Shown piece by piece: positions 1-7,884 of a stretch of DNA of 8,565 nucleotides. A program made the translations under genes and the position numbers. The notes beneath the pieces were generated by a model. It was given only the letters and a program-made list of their open reading frames with translations, was not told where the DNA came from and searched no databases. Source of the DNA: Acidobacteriaceae bacterium (GTDB taxonomy: Bacteria > Acidobacteriota > Terriglobia > Terriglobales > SbA1); contig JAFAGX010000202.1 in assembly GCA_019237515.1 (NCBI GenBank), positions 1 to 8,565 of the forward strand. The letters run 5' to 3'. Numbering within the stretch: position 1 is the stretch's first letter; each line of letters begins with the position of its first letter.

Positions 1-914
1 TCGACATACATGTAGTTGTCGAGGTGCTGTCGGCCATCGCCAACGAACAAGCCGTTGATCAGGCACTCGCCGCCTTCACCCGCCAGCACTGGATGAACAT
101 TATTGCGAACCAATCCTCCGCCGAGCAGGAGTGAATGTGATGCCACGTTCGCGCTTCTCGCCTGCTGAATGCGAAGCGTCGATACGTTGAATGCGTCACG
201 ATGTTCGCATTCGACCATGTAATGCGAAACAGTCGCGTTCTCGCCGACCACCAATTCCGTGACGCTGTTGCAAAGTGCAGTGCCCTTCCCGATAGAAACA
301 TATTCTTCGATCACCGTTCCCTGGCTCTCGTCTTCGAAGACCACCAGATTGCGGGGATGGGCCATTGTGGGCGCATCGCTTTCGATCGAGATGAAGAGCA
401 AGTGGACCGGCTGTTCTAAAACTGTTCCGCGCCGAACATGAATATAGGTCCCATCTTGAATAAATGCAGTATTCAAAGCACAGAACGCATCACGTTGAAT
501 ATTCGCGTAGCTTGCGAGATGCGGTTCCAGTTCGTCCGGGTGGCTGGCAATCTGATCCTTAAGGCTCGAGATCTGCACACCCGCGAACCTCGCGGAATCG
601 GACAACTCAGGCGCAAAACGCCCATCGATGAATACCAATCGCGCAGCGGCTCTGTTGATGGTCCAAGCATTCAGATCATTTCGCGAAAGCGCTCTTAGCT
701 GTTTAGCAAACGCAAACCGCGTCCGAGCAATCGGCGATGTGTTCGTGAAACGCCAATCTTCGTCGTGCGTTGTGGGGAAACCGGCCTCGCAGAAACGGGC
801 GAACGCCTCTTCACGCAGTTTACGCAGCCAGGGCACATTCTGCCCCGGAGCGCTCTTCGCGAACTCCGTAAAAATCTCTAAATAATTTCCGACTTGTTGA
901 ATTGCCGTGCTCAC
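1..914 (-). CDS. sufD: Fe-S cluster assembly scaffold protein SufD (3' end cut by window edge)
   Basis: SufD is a subunit of the SufBC2D complex, which assembles Fe-S clusters in the cytoplasm; it pairs with SufB through a right-handed beta-helix. I translated the minus strand directly: 304 codons are open to the window edge with no stop. The start is GTG at 914, preceded by a purine-rich GAAGGAAGA about 6 nt upstream. The helical N-terminal part contains the family hallmark PTTHDEDWRFTN at residues 47-58. The beta-helix core begins after about residue 140, and the visible part ends in HLDNYMYV, a typical SufD segment. The last roughly 120-150 residues, including the conserved histidine region needed for cluster formation in E. 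coli SufD, lie outside the window. The gene follows sufC by 44 bp in the same direction. SufB is a paralogue, but the short N-terminal domain and the position after sufC argue for SufD. Confidence 0.93.
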   Translation of the reverse strand, partial: MSTAIQQVGNYLEIFTEFAKSAPGQNVPWLRKLREEAFARFCEAGFPTTHDEDWRFTNTSPIARTRFAFAKQLRALSRNDLNAWTINRAAARLVFIDGRFAPELSDSARFAGVQISSLKDQIASHPDELEPHLASYANIQRDAFCALNTAFIQDGTYIHVRRGTVLEQPVHLLFISIESDAPTMAHPRNLVVFEDESQGTVIEEYVSIGKGTALCNSVTELVVGENATVSHYMVECEHRDAFNVSTLRIQQARSANVASHSLLLGGGLVRNNVHPVLAGEGGECLINGLFVGDGRQHLDNYMYV

Positions 915-958
915 GTTTCTTCCTTCGTGTACCTTCGCGGCCTCTGTGGTGGAAAAGA

Positions 959-1732
959 CTAGACCGACGCAGGTGTCTGCCGCGCATCGGACTCGATCCA
1001 GCCGTAACCTTTCTCTTCGAGTTCGAGCGCCAGATCGGCTCCGCCCGAGCGAACAATCCGCCCATCGACCAAAACGTGCACAAAATCCGGGACGATGTAA
1101 TTCAGCAGGCGTTGATAGTGCGTTACGACCAGCATGGCGCGTTCAGGACTGCGCATCGCATTCACGCCCTTTGCCACGATGCGCAACGCGTCGATATCCA
1201 GGCCGGAATCTGTCTCATCGAGAATTGCCAACTTCGGTTCTAGAACCGCCATTTGCAAAATCTCGTTACGCTTTTTTTCGCCGCCGGAAAAGCCTTCATT
1301 GACTGAGCGGTTCATCAGCTTCTCGTCCATTTCGAGGAGCTTGAGTTTCTCGCGGAACATGGGCAGAAAATCTACCGCGTCAACTTCGTCCTCGCCACGG
1401 TACTTGTGAATTGCATTCAGCGCCGACCGCAAGAAATAGGTGTTGCCGATGCCGGGAATCTCGACGGGATACTGAAAAGCCAGGAAAACGCCTTCGCAAG
1501 CGGCTTCTTCCGGCTTCATGGCGAGCAGATCTTTTCCGTTAAACAGCACCTCGCCTCGCGTGACCTCATATGTTTGACGTCGCGCCAGCACCTGCGCCAA
1601 TGTGCTCTTGCCCGATCCGTTCGGACCCATGATCGAGTGAACCTCGCCGGCGTTGATGGTGAGGTCGATGCCTTTAAGAATTTCGTGTCCACCGACTGTA
1701 ACGTGCAGATCTTTGATTTGTAGTAAAGCCAT
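959..1732 (-). CDS. sufC: Fe-S cluster assembly ATPase SufC
   Basis: SufC is the ABC-type ATPase of the SufBC2D scaffold; it is cytoplasmic and drives the conformational change that exposes the SufB-SufD cluster site. The 257-residue protein has the full ABC set: Walker A GPNGSGKST (36-44), Q-loop Gln87, signature FSGGEKKR (148-155), Walker B LAILDE (168-173), D-loop SGLD (176-179) and H-loop His205. The stretch after the signature, EILQMAVLEP, is characteristic of SufC rather than of transporter ATPases. I chose ATG 1732 because family members begin a few residues before the LHV strand, although the Shine-Dalgarno is weak (GGA far upstream). The frame stays open to a TTG at 1819 with AAAGGG before it, so a 29-residue N-terminal extension cannot be excluded. 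The gene lies between sufB and sufD. Confidence 0.95.
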   Translation of the reverse strand: MALLQIKDLHVTVGGHEILKGIDLTINAGEVHSIMGPNGSGKSTLAQVLARRQTYEVTRGEVLFNGKDLLAMKPEEAACEGVFLAFQYPVEIPGIGNTYFLRSALNAIHKYRGEDEVDAVDFLPMFREKLKLLEMDEKLMNRSVNEGFSGGEKKRNEILQMAVLEPKLAILDETDSGLDIDALRIVAKGVNAMRSPERAMLVVTHYQRLLNYIVPDFVHVLVDGRIVRSGGADLALELEEKGYGWIESDARQTPASV

Positions 1733-1836
1733 CCGTGTTCGTCCGTTTCGTTCGATATAGTCGCGCCCGATCTGCGCGTTGGTCGATCTGAAGCGTGCTT
1801 GCGGCTCGACTGACGCCAAGCCCTTTCAAAGCCTGT

Positions 1837-3290
<1,454 letters not shown>

Positions 3291-3294
<4 letters not shown>

Positions 3295-3773
3295 TGCACT
3301 CTCCCGGAGCTTGCACTCTCGATCTGCACGAGGTTGCCGCGATTATCCCGCACGGCCGCAAACTGCATCGGCCGGACTAGATCCCAAAGCATGACTTTCT
3401 GCAGCGCCCCTCGTACCACCTGGTTAATCAGCCGCTGGTTATCTTTGATAGGGCAGGACGGCTCGAGGTCGCAAAGTCCCGCCACCTCCATGTTGCACTC
3501 CGTCAAGGCCAACGGACCTTCGAGCGCGGTAATGACGTCGGCTACCGAAATCAGCCGAGGCTCGCGAGTGAGGCTGTAGCCGCCTTTTGTGCCTCGATGC
3601 GACTGCAGCAATCCGCCCTGAAGCAACAGCTTCAGGAGTTTGCTGACTGTTGGTAACGGCAGCTGAGATTTGCCAGCAAGATCGCGCGCGGTATGAAGTT
3701 CCGTTTGAGGGCGCCGAGCCATCTGGCTCATCAGAACCAGCCCATAATCCGTTAATTTGCCAAGACGAATCAT
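3291..3773 (-). CDS. Rrf2-family transcriptional regulator of the SUF operon (IscR/SufR-like)
   Basis: This 160-residue protein is a winged-helix DNA-binding regulator of the Rrf2 family. The N-terminus [15 protein letters not shown] is diagnostic, the recognition helix lies near residues 38-52 ([15 protein letters not shown]), and the wing is [10 protein letters not shown] (59-68). Three cysteines, Cys93, Cys101 and Cys107, sit where IscR binds its Fe-S cluster, so it probably senses cluster supply. The spacing is CX7CX5C instead of the CX5CX5CX2H of E. coli IscR, and no His follows at +3 (the residue is Lys110). This resembles the SUF-linked branch of the family rather than true IscR. As first gene of the operon it likely controls its own promoter. 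ATG 3773 lacks a good Shine-Dalgarno. Whether it represses or activates cannot be read from the sequence. Confidence 0.9.
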
Positions 3774-3806
3774 TTGTAAGTTGCTGTGGACTAACGCCCT
3801 TCGAAG

Positions 3807-3825
3807 CAGTACACAAATAGCACTG
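3807..3825. promoter_or_regulatory. Candidate operator, inverted repeat just downstream of the suf promoter
   Basis: The arms CAGTAC (3807-3812) and GCACTG (3820-3825) form an imperfect inverted repeat (5 of 6 pairs) around a 7-bp AT-rich centre. A further AGTAC occurs at 3830-3834, 22 bp from the AGTAC in the left arm. The site falls about 10-28 nt after the predicted transcription start, where a bound Rrf2 dimer would block transcription. It does not match the E. coli IscR type 1 consensus well, so the assignment rests on position and symmetry alone. Confidence 0.3.
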
Positions 3826-3840
3826 TTTTAGTACGATTTA

Positions 3841-3869
3841 ATTATACGACTGGCTGCCACTGCAGGCAA
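3841..3869 (-). promoter_or_regulatory. Sigma70-like promoter of the rrf2-sufBCD operon
   Basis: On the minus strand a perfect -10 hexamer TATAAT (3841-3846) lies 17 bp from TTGCCT (3864-3869), which matches the -35 consensus at 4 of 6 positions. Transcription would begin near 3834, giving a leader of about 60 nt before the regulator's ATG at 3773. The spacing and the perfect -10 box make this a good candidate, but no start site has been measured. Confidence 0.6.
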
Positions 3870-3874
3870 GCCTG
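3863..3874. promoter_or_regulatory. Candidate operator, inverted repeat over the -35 box
   Basis: CAGGC-AA-GCCTG has perfect 5-bp arms and covers the predicted -35 hexamer of the suf promoter. A 9-bp palindrome TGGCTGCCA (3851-3859) lies in the spacer beside it. Short palindromes arise by chance, so this is only a candidate regulator site. Confidence 0.22.
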
Positions 3875-3918
3875 GGGTGCGTTTCTTTGTCGCCGCTTGT
3901 TCCGTTATGCTTACGAGT

Positions 3919-4398
3919 ATGACGCTCCTGGATGCTCAACAGTACGATACGGCACGTGAACACCGTCGCCAGAAGCTGATCATTGCAATTGTCATTGTTA
4001 CGCTTTTCGGGGGGTGGCTAGCGTATCACTTCCGTGATCACGCTCAACGGGTCGAGGTCCGAAAGTTTTTTGCGGCCGTGCAGAAGCAGGACTACGAGGC
4101 CGCCTACGGAGTGTGGTTTCATGACCCCGACTGGAAGCAGCACCCGGCAAAGTATCCCAACTACCAATTCAACGATTTTTATCGCGATTGGGGCCCGGGT
4201 GGCGAATGGGGTCTCATCAAGTCATATCAGGTGGATTGCTCGCTCAGTCCGAGCGGAGGCAACGGCGTGATTGTGCAAGTGAATGTAAATCATCGTGCCG
4301 ACCACGCGTACGTGTGGGTGGATAAAGGAGACAAGTCTTTATCGTTCTCTCCCCACGAAATCGATTGCGGAAACTGGTGGGGTTGGGTATTCGAGTAA
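3919..4398 (+). CDS. Uncharacterised membrane-anchored protein with a possible NTF2-like outer domain
   Basis: I cannot assign a function. From ATG 3919 the protein is 159 residues. A short basic N-terminus (RREH-type charges at 13-19) precedes one hydrophobic segment at about 20-38, so the N-terminus is predicted inside and residues 39-159 outside the cytoplasmic membrane. The outer part starts with VEVRKFFAAVQKQDYEAAY (45-63), a pattern seen at the start of NTF2-like/SnoaL-type folds, followed by an aromatic-rich region and beta-strand-like stretches. Cys107 and Cys150 could form a disulfide outside the membrane. The frame also opens at GTG 3877 and ATG 3907. I prefer 3919 because it gives a short charged N-terminus before the anchor, but no start has a strong Shine-Dalgarno. 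It is the only plus-strand gene, divergent from the suf operon and convergent with fabD. The assignment as a real gene is firm; the fold is inference. Confidence 0.75.
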   Translation: MTLLDAQQYDTAREHRRQKLIIAIVIVTLFGGWLAYHFRDHAQRVEVRKFFAAVQKQDYEAAYGVWFHDPDWKQHPAKYPNYQFNDFYRDWGPGGEWGLIKSYQVDCSLSPSGGNGVIVQVNVNHRADHAYVWVDKGDKSLSFSPHEIDCGNWWGWVFE

Positions 4399-4403
4399 GC
4401 GGG

Positions 4404-5360
4404 TCAGGCTTCAACCGCGATCTGCTCTAAAGTCTTCTGCAGGGAAGAATCATCCGCCACATTGACGCAAGTCTTCGAGCGGTCGATTTGCCGCATAAGG
4501 CCACATAGAACTTTTCCGGGGCCGAGTTCAACGAATGTCTGGATGCCCTGTGCGACAAGCAAGCGCATCGATTGCTCCCACTTCACGGAGCCCGTCACCT
4601 GCCGGATAAGTGCGTCACGAGACTTCTCGGCATTGTCTACCAGCGCGGCATCTACGTTGGTCGCAATGGGAATGTTTGGGTTCTGAAAAACCAGATTGCC
4701 TAGATCCTGGGCGAGGCGGTCCTGGGCTGGCTTCATAAGCGAACAATGAAAGGGAGCACTCACGGGAAGGATTTTGGCTCGCTTAGCACCGCGCTCGTCC
4801 GCTAGTTTGGTTGCTCGTTCAACCGCTCCCGTGTGTCCGGATATGACGATCTGCTCGGGGGAGTTGATGTTGGCTGGCTCACATACTTCGCCGTTGCCGG
4901 CATCTCGACAGATCGCGACAACCCGGTCGAGTTCCATGCCCAGAATGGCCGACATCGCGCCCACGCCGACGGGAACTGCTTCCTGCATATACCGGCCTCG
5001 TTTGCTGACGGTGCGAACTGCATCGGCGAAGGTCAGAGTTCCCGCGGCGACGTGGGCGGAGTACTCGCCCAAGCTGTGCCCGGCTACGAAGGACGGCTTA
5101 ATGCCACGTTCGTCCAGAACGCGCCAGGCCGCGGTCGAAGTGGTAAGGATCGCTGGTTGCGTGATCTCCGTTAAGCGCAGTTTTTCTTCAGGACCTTGGA
5201 AACAGATTTCAGAGAGTTTGTAGCCAAGCGCCTCGTCGGCTTCGTCGAACGTTTGCCGCGAGATGGCGTGCTTCTCCGCTAACTCCTTCCCCATGCCCAT
5301 TATCTGGGATCCCTGGCCGGGGAAGAGAAATGCGATCGCGCCATTGATTGGGTGCTTCAT
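4404..5360 (-). CDS. fabD: Malonyl-CoA:acyl carrier protein transacylase FabD
   Basis: FabD transfers malonyl groups from CoA to acyl carrier protein, which supplies the two-carbon extender for type II fatty acid synthesis in the cytoplasm. The 318-residue protein has the normal length and all landmarks: FPGQGSQ (13-19) for the oxyanion region, GHSLGEY (94-100) with nucleophile Ser96, Arg121 in KRGRYM for binding the malonyl carboxylate, and catalytic His205 in SAPFHCSLM. ELGPGKVL near the C-terminus is also typical. ATG 5360 puts the first strand right at the N-terminus, as in relatives; the Shine-Dalgarno is weak. It is the last gene of the yceD-rpmF-plsX-fabD run, 68 bp after plsX, and no fabG or acpP follows: the next gene converges on it 5 bp away. 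Confidence 0.96.
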   Translation of the reverse strand: MKHPINGAIAFLFPGQGSQIMGMGKELAEKHAISRQTFDEADEALGYKLSEICFQGPEEKLRLTEITQPAILTTSTAAWRVLDERGIKPSFVAGHSLGEYSAHVAAGTLTFADAVRTVSKRGRYMQEAVPVGVGAMSAILGMELDRVVAICRDAGNGEVCEPANINSPEQIVISGHTGAVERATKLADERGAKRAKILPVSAPFHCSLMKPAQDRLAQDLGNLVFQNPNIPIATNVDAALVDNAEKSRDALIRQVTGSVKWEQSMRLLVAQGIQTFVELGPGKVLCGLMRQIDRSKTCVNVADDSSLQKTLEQIAVEA

Positions 5361-5428
5361 GCGGTTTTGGCCGATGTTGGAGCAAAGATCATATCGGATT
5401 GTGGTCCAAAGTGCGCTGGTCCGAGGGC

Positions 5429-6454
5429 CTAAGTCGTTACCAGCGCCGCGGACTGGATCGACGCCAGCTCTTTTTCGATTTTTTCGTTGATCCCGCTCTG
5501 CGCGAATTCCGCCGCGACGCGGATGGCATTCTTAATAGCGTTCGCATTTGATGAACCGTGGGTGATGAAACAGACGCCTTTTACGCCCAAGAGCGGCGCA
5601 CCGCCGTATTCGGTGTGGTCCAGACGCTTTTTGAAATCCGCAAACGCACTGCGAGAGAGAAGGTATCCTACCTGGCGCGTGATGGTGGCTTTCAACGATT
5701 CCTTTAATGTGTAGCGCACCAGATTCGCTAACCCCTCCGAGATTTTCAGGGCGACGTTTCCCACGAAACCATCGGCGACTATTACGTCCACCCGGCCGTT
5801 GTAGAGATCACGCCCTTCGACGTTGCCCACAAAATTCAAAGGGAGCTGCTTCAAGCGCTGGAAGGCCTCCCTGGTAAGCTCGTTACCCTTGGTTTCTTCT
5901 TCGCCGATGGAAAGCAGGCCGACACGTGGGCTGCGCGTCCCAAACATCGTGCGGAAGTAGATATCGCCCATGACAGCAAATTGTTCAAGGTTCTGCGGCT
6001 TGCAATCGACATTGGCTCCAACATCGAGCAGCGCGGCGACACTACCCGTAGCAGTTGGAAAAACCGCTGCCAGCGCAGGTCGATCAACACCGGGGATGGC
6101 TCCCAGCACCATCTTTGCGCTAGCCATGGCCGCACCGGTATTGCCAGCGGTGACAAATCCGACCGCCTGCCGCTCTCGCACTAAACGCAGGCCAACTCGC
6201 ATGGAAGAATCGCGTTTGCTGCGAACTGCCTGCACGGCTTTGTCATCCATGCTGATAACTTCACTGGCATGGACGATTTCGATCGGCAAGGTTGAAGCAG
6301 CGGAATAGCGGCTGAGTTCCGCCGTAAGCGTGGGCTCCGGCCCGACGAGCAGAACGCGAACGTCATAGTGCCGTGCTGCCTGGATCGCACCCTCGATCTC
6401 AGGCTTAGGCCTACGATCTGAACCCATTGCGTCCAGAGCTATGACGCTCGGCAT
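5429..6454 (-). CDS. plsX: Phosphate acyltransferase PlsX
   Basis: PlsX makes acyl-phosphate from acyl-ACP and inorganic phosphate. It is a peripheral membrane enzyme, and PlsY then uses the product to acylate glycerol-3-phosphate, the first step of phospholipid synthesis. The 341-residue length fits the family. Visible signatures are IALDAMGSD (5-13), [18 protein letters not shown] (68-85), the glycine-rich TAGNTGA (102-108), and the later segments [10 protein letters not shown] and [15 protein letters not shown]. The N-terminal motif has GSD where many PlsX proteins have GGD, a conservative change. The ATG at 6454 lies 14 bp after the rpmF stop, so the two genes are almost certainly co-transcribed. 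The pairing with rpmF and fabD is the classical PlsX neighbourhood. Confidence 0.96.
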   Translation of the reverse strand: MPSVIALDAMGSDRRPKPEIEGAIQAARHYDVRVLLVGPEPTLTAELSRYSAASTLPIEIVHASEVISMDDKAVQAVRSKRDSSMRVGLRLVRERQAVGFVTAGNTGAAMASAKMVLGAIPGVDRPALAAVFPTATGSVAALLDVGANVDCKPQNLEQFAVMGDIYFRTMFGTRSPRVGLLSIGEEETKGNELTREAFQRLKQLPLNFVGNVEGRDLYNGRVDVIVADGFVGNVALKISEGLANLVRYTLKESLKATITRQVGYLLSRSAFADFKKRLDHTEYGGAPLLGVKGVCFITHGSSNANAIKNAIRVAAEFAQSGINEKIEKELASIQSAALVTT

Positions 6455-6468
6455 GGTATCAATCGAAG

Positions 6469-6654
6469 TTAGCTGGCTTCTTCGGTTTCCAGAACTTCCC
6501 GGCCCTTATAGTAACCGCACTTGGGGCAGGCCCGATGCGGCATTTTGCGTTCGTGACAGTTGGGGCATTCAGATAGTGACTGGTGCTTCAGCGCATCATG
6601 GGCGCGCCGGTTACTGGTGCGCGCTTTCGAGTGTCGCCGTTTTGGATTGGGCAT
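6469..6654 (-). CDS. rpmF: 50S ribosomal protein L32
   Basis: This is L32, a small basic protein of the large ribosomal subunit. The 61-residue sequence begins with the invariant [13 protein letters not shown] and carries a zinc-ribbon: CPNC at 30-33 and CPKC at 43-46, so it is the zinc-binding (C+) form rather than the cysteine-free form. The GYYKGREV segment near the end is typical. AAGGAAA lies about 8 nt upstream of ATG 6654, a strong ribosome binding site suited to a highly expressed gene. It sits between yceD and plsX in the order conserved across many bacterial phyla. Confidence 0.97.
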   Translation of the reverse strand: MPNPKRRHSKARTSNRRAHDALKHQSLSECPNCHERKMPHRACPKCGYYKGREVLETEEAS

Positions 6655-6747
6655 GTGAGATTTCCTTATAATGCCGCGATCAAAGAATCGCCAGCGTGTT
6701 TTGACAGGCTGCAGCTTTCAGCCGCGCCTTTTTTAAACCAGACCTAC
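6655..6747. other. 93-bp gap between yceD and rpmF with a small hairpin
   Basis: The gap contains the inverted repeat GGCTG (6707-6711) / CAGCC (6719-6723) with a 7-nt loop. On the plus strand a T-run follows 5 nt after the stem, but no plus-strand gene precedes it. On the minus strand, the transcribed one, no T-run follows the hairpin, so it is not a standard terminator. ATTATAAGG just upstream of rpmF is AT-rich but has no good -35 partner. I treat the gap as an operon-internal leader for rpmF. Confidence 0.3.
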
Positions 6748-7293
6748 TTACAGCTTGCTCCGGAGATCCTTCAGCGCCGCCCAGCGCGGATCTTCCACCG
6801 GTTCTGCGCAGGAACATTGGGCAACGTTCAAGTTCGCGCCGCATTGCGGACAAAGACCCTTGCAATCTTGCCGGCAAATTGCTTTCAGTGGCACCGCCAG
6901 CAATACCTGCTCGCGTAGCACATCTTCGAGCAGTAGTCCTTCCCCTTCATAGTAGCTGATCTCGGACTCTGTGCCGCTCACCGTGTTCTCTTCGCGTCCA
7001 GCATCCGCACCCAATGGGCGATAAAGGAGATCGAACGTCCGCTTTACGCCCTGGACAACTGGCTCAAGGCATCGTGCGCAGGCGATCTCGACACTGGTGG
7101 ACAGCTCACCATTCAGCCGTATGTCTTCGATCAGCGAGTGCTTACCGCGATGCTCTTCAACTAGCTGGGCGCGCCCCGTGGTATGAAGCGGGCTGCTTTG
7201 CCGCAGGTCAGTTCCGAGTTCGATTGCACCGGGCGGAAAATTCTCGTCGAAATCAACCGGATGCTGTTCCAACTCATGGATTTCAATGAACAT
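6748..7293 (-). CDS. yceD: YceD/DUF177 family protein, linked to 23S rRNA and L32 production
   Basis: DUF177 (YceD) proteins are encoded just before rpmF in many bacteria and plants keep homologues; they have been implicated in 23S rRNA accumulation, but the biochemical role is not settled. The 181-residue product is rich in cysteine in the family pattern: CARC at 72-75, then C-X3-C-X3-C-X2-C in CRQDCKGLCPQCGANLN (140-156), and CSC at 160-162. These pairs probably bind zinc. The middle (95-120) is acidic and likely flexible. ATG 7293 has CGGAGA 6-7 nt upstream and matches the usual MFIEI start; a GTG at 7326 in frame would add 11 residues and is less likely. It is the first gene of the lipid/ribosome operon, directly after the promoter at 7376-7405. 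Confidence 0.9.
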   Translation of the reverse strand: MFIEIHELEQHPVDFDENFPPGAIELGTDLRQSSPLHTTGRAQLVEEHRGKHSLIEDIRLNGELSTSVEIACARCLEPVVQGVKRTFDLLYRPLGADAGREENTVSGTESEISYYEGEGLLLEDVLREQVLLAVPLKAICRQDCKGLCPQCGANLNVAQCSCAEPVEDPRWAALKDLRSKL

Positions 7294-7375
7294 AGAGATC
7301 TCCGGGGCCCCATCAGATACTGCCACCGGCGCAGGAGACGCTCACAGGCGCAAGTCCTCTCGGGAGCTAAAGTTA

Positions 7376-7405
7376 AGAATAAAGGCCATGGAAGAAGGGT
7401 GTCAA
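7376..7405 (-). promoter_or_regulatory. Sigma70-like promoter of the yceD-rpmF-plsX-fabD operon
   Basis: On the minus strand a perfect -35 hexamer TTGACA (7400-7405) is separated by 18 bp from TATTCT (7376-7381), which matches the -10 consensus at 4 of 6 positions. The predicted start near 7369 would leave a leader of about 75 nt before ATG 7293. This fits a strong constitutive promoter for an operon containing a ribosomal protein gene. It lies 42 bp after the stop of the upstream VOC gene; no clear terminator separates them, so read-through from upstream is possible. Confidence 0.6.
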
Positions 7406-7446
7406 GAAAAGCACAAGCTAACAGGCCGGCAGAAATCGGCGTGCGT

Positions 7447-7824
7447 CTATCGTTTCAGCGCGAGCTTGTGAGTAGGCTGATATAGCCCGATCTCGCCGCC
7501 GCTGGGCAGCGGAATAATCGTCCGGATTCCCCAATCTTCTTTCTCGATTTCCGTGCACTTCACTTTCTTTTTCGCAAGGGCCTTGACAGTTTTCTGCAGG
7601 TCATCGCACATCAGGTAGATCACCGCTCCACTCATTGCATGACCGGCGTGGGACTGACTGGATTGAGCATCCAGAGGGTGCACGGCCATTTCGGATGGTG
7701 GCGTACGGAAGATCAGCCAGCCACCGCCCACATCGACCGCCTTGAACCCCAAAACATCGCGGAAGAATTTGCGATCTGGTGCGGCATCTTTGCTGTAAAG
7801 GAGAACGTGAAGGCCAAAAATCAT
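7447..7824 (-). CDS. VOC-superfamily (glyoxalase/bleomycin resistance fold) protein
   Basis: This 125-residue protein has one VOC domain made of two beta-alpha-beta-beta-beta modules. The first begins with GLHVLLYSKD (4-13) followed by the helix DRKFFRDVLGFK (17-28); the second covers AVIYLMCDDLQKTVKALAKKK (67-87) and ends in the typical PLPSGGEIGLYQP (105-117). His6, possibly Glu45 or His49, and Glu111 sit where VOC enzymes place metal ligands, so it may be a metal enzyme, but the family covers isomerases, dioxygenases and binding proteins and the substrate cannot be read. ATG 7824 is at the domain edge as expected; the Shine-Dalgarno is poor. It follows the PIG-L gene by 60 bp on the same strand and may be co-transcribed with it. 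Confidence 0.85.
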   Translation of the reverse strand: MIFGLHVLLYSKDAAPDRKFFRDVLGFKAVDVGGGWLIFRTPPSEMAVHPLDAQSSQSHAGHAMSGAVIYLMCDDLQKTVKALAKKKVKCTEIEKEDWGIRTIIPLPSGGEIGLYQPTHKLALKR

Positions 7825-7884
7825 GGCGAGAGTCTAGCGCAAAATAGGATGCGCACCAAGCAACGCAGGTCTCATAGGAATATT

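Noticed and set aside
902..1302. Long plus-strand open frames over sufC
   Set aside because: They mirror the conserved sufC gene, and their basic, low-complexity translations match no family I know. Similar shadows over sufB, fabD, plsX and the PIG-L gene were dropped for the same reason.
1733..1819. TTG 1819 as the sufC start (29-residue extension)
   Set aside because: SufC proteins normally begin just before the LHV strand, and ATG 1732 matches this. Kept as a finding only.
3877..3918. GTG 3877 or ATG 3907 as start of the plus-strand gene, which would look like a signal peptide
   Set aside because: Neither has a Shine-Dalgarno; GTG 3877 nearly abuts the -35 region of the opposite promoter. 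The later ATG gives a clean anchor topology. Not fully excluded.
5361..5428. Separate promoter for fabD (TATGAT on the minus strand)
   Set aside because: No -35-like hexamer lies 15-19 bp upstream; the gap is short and the genes are most simply one operon.
6707..6735. Hairpin plus T-run on the plus strand resembling a terminator
   Set aside because: No plus-strand gene precedes it, the stem is only 5 bp, and the T-run does not follow the stem directly.
7294..7326. GTG 7326 as the yceD start
   Set aside because: ATG 7293 has a well-placed CGGAGA and matches the usual N-terminus of the family.
7406..7446. Terminator after the VOC gene
   Set aside because: Only a 4-bp GCCG/CGGC stem without a T-run is visible.
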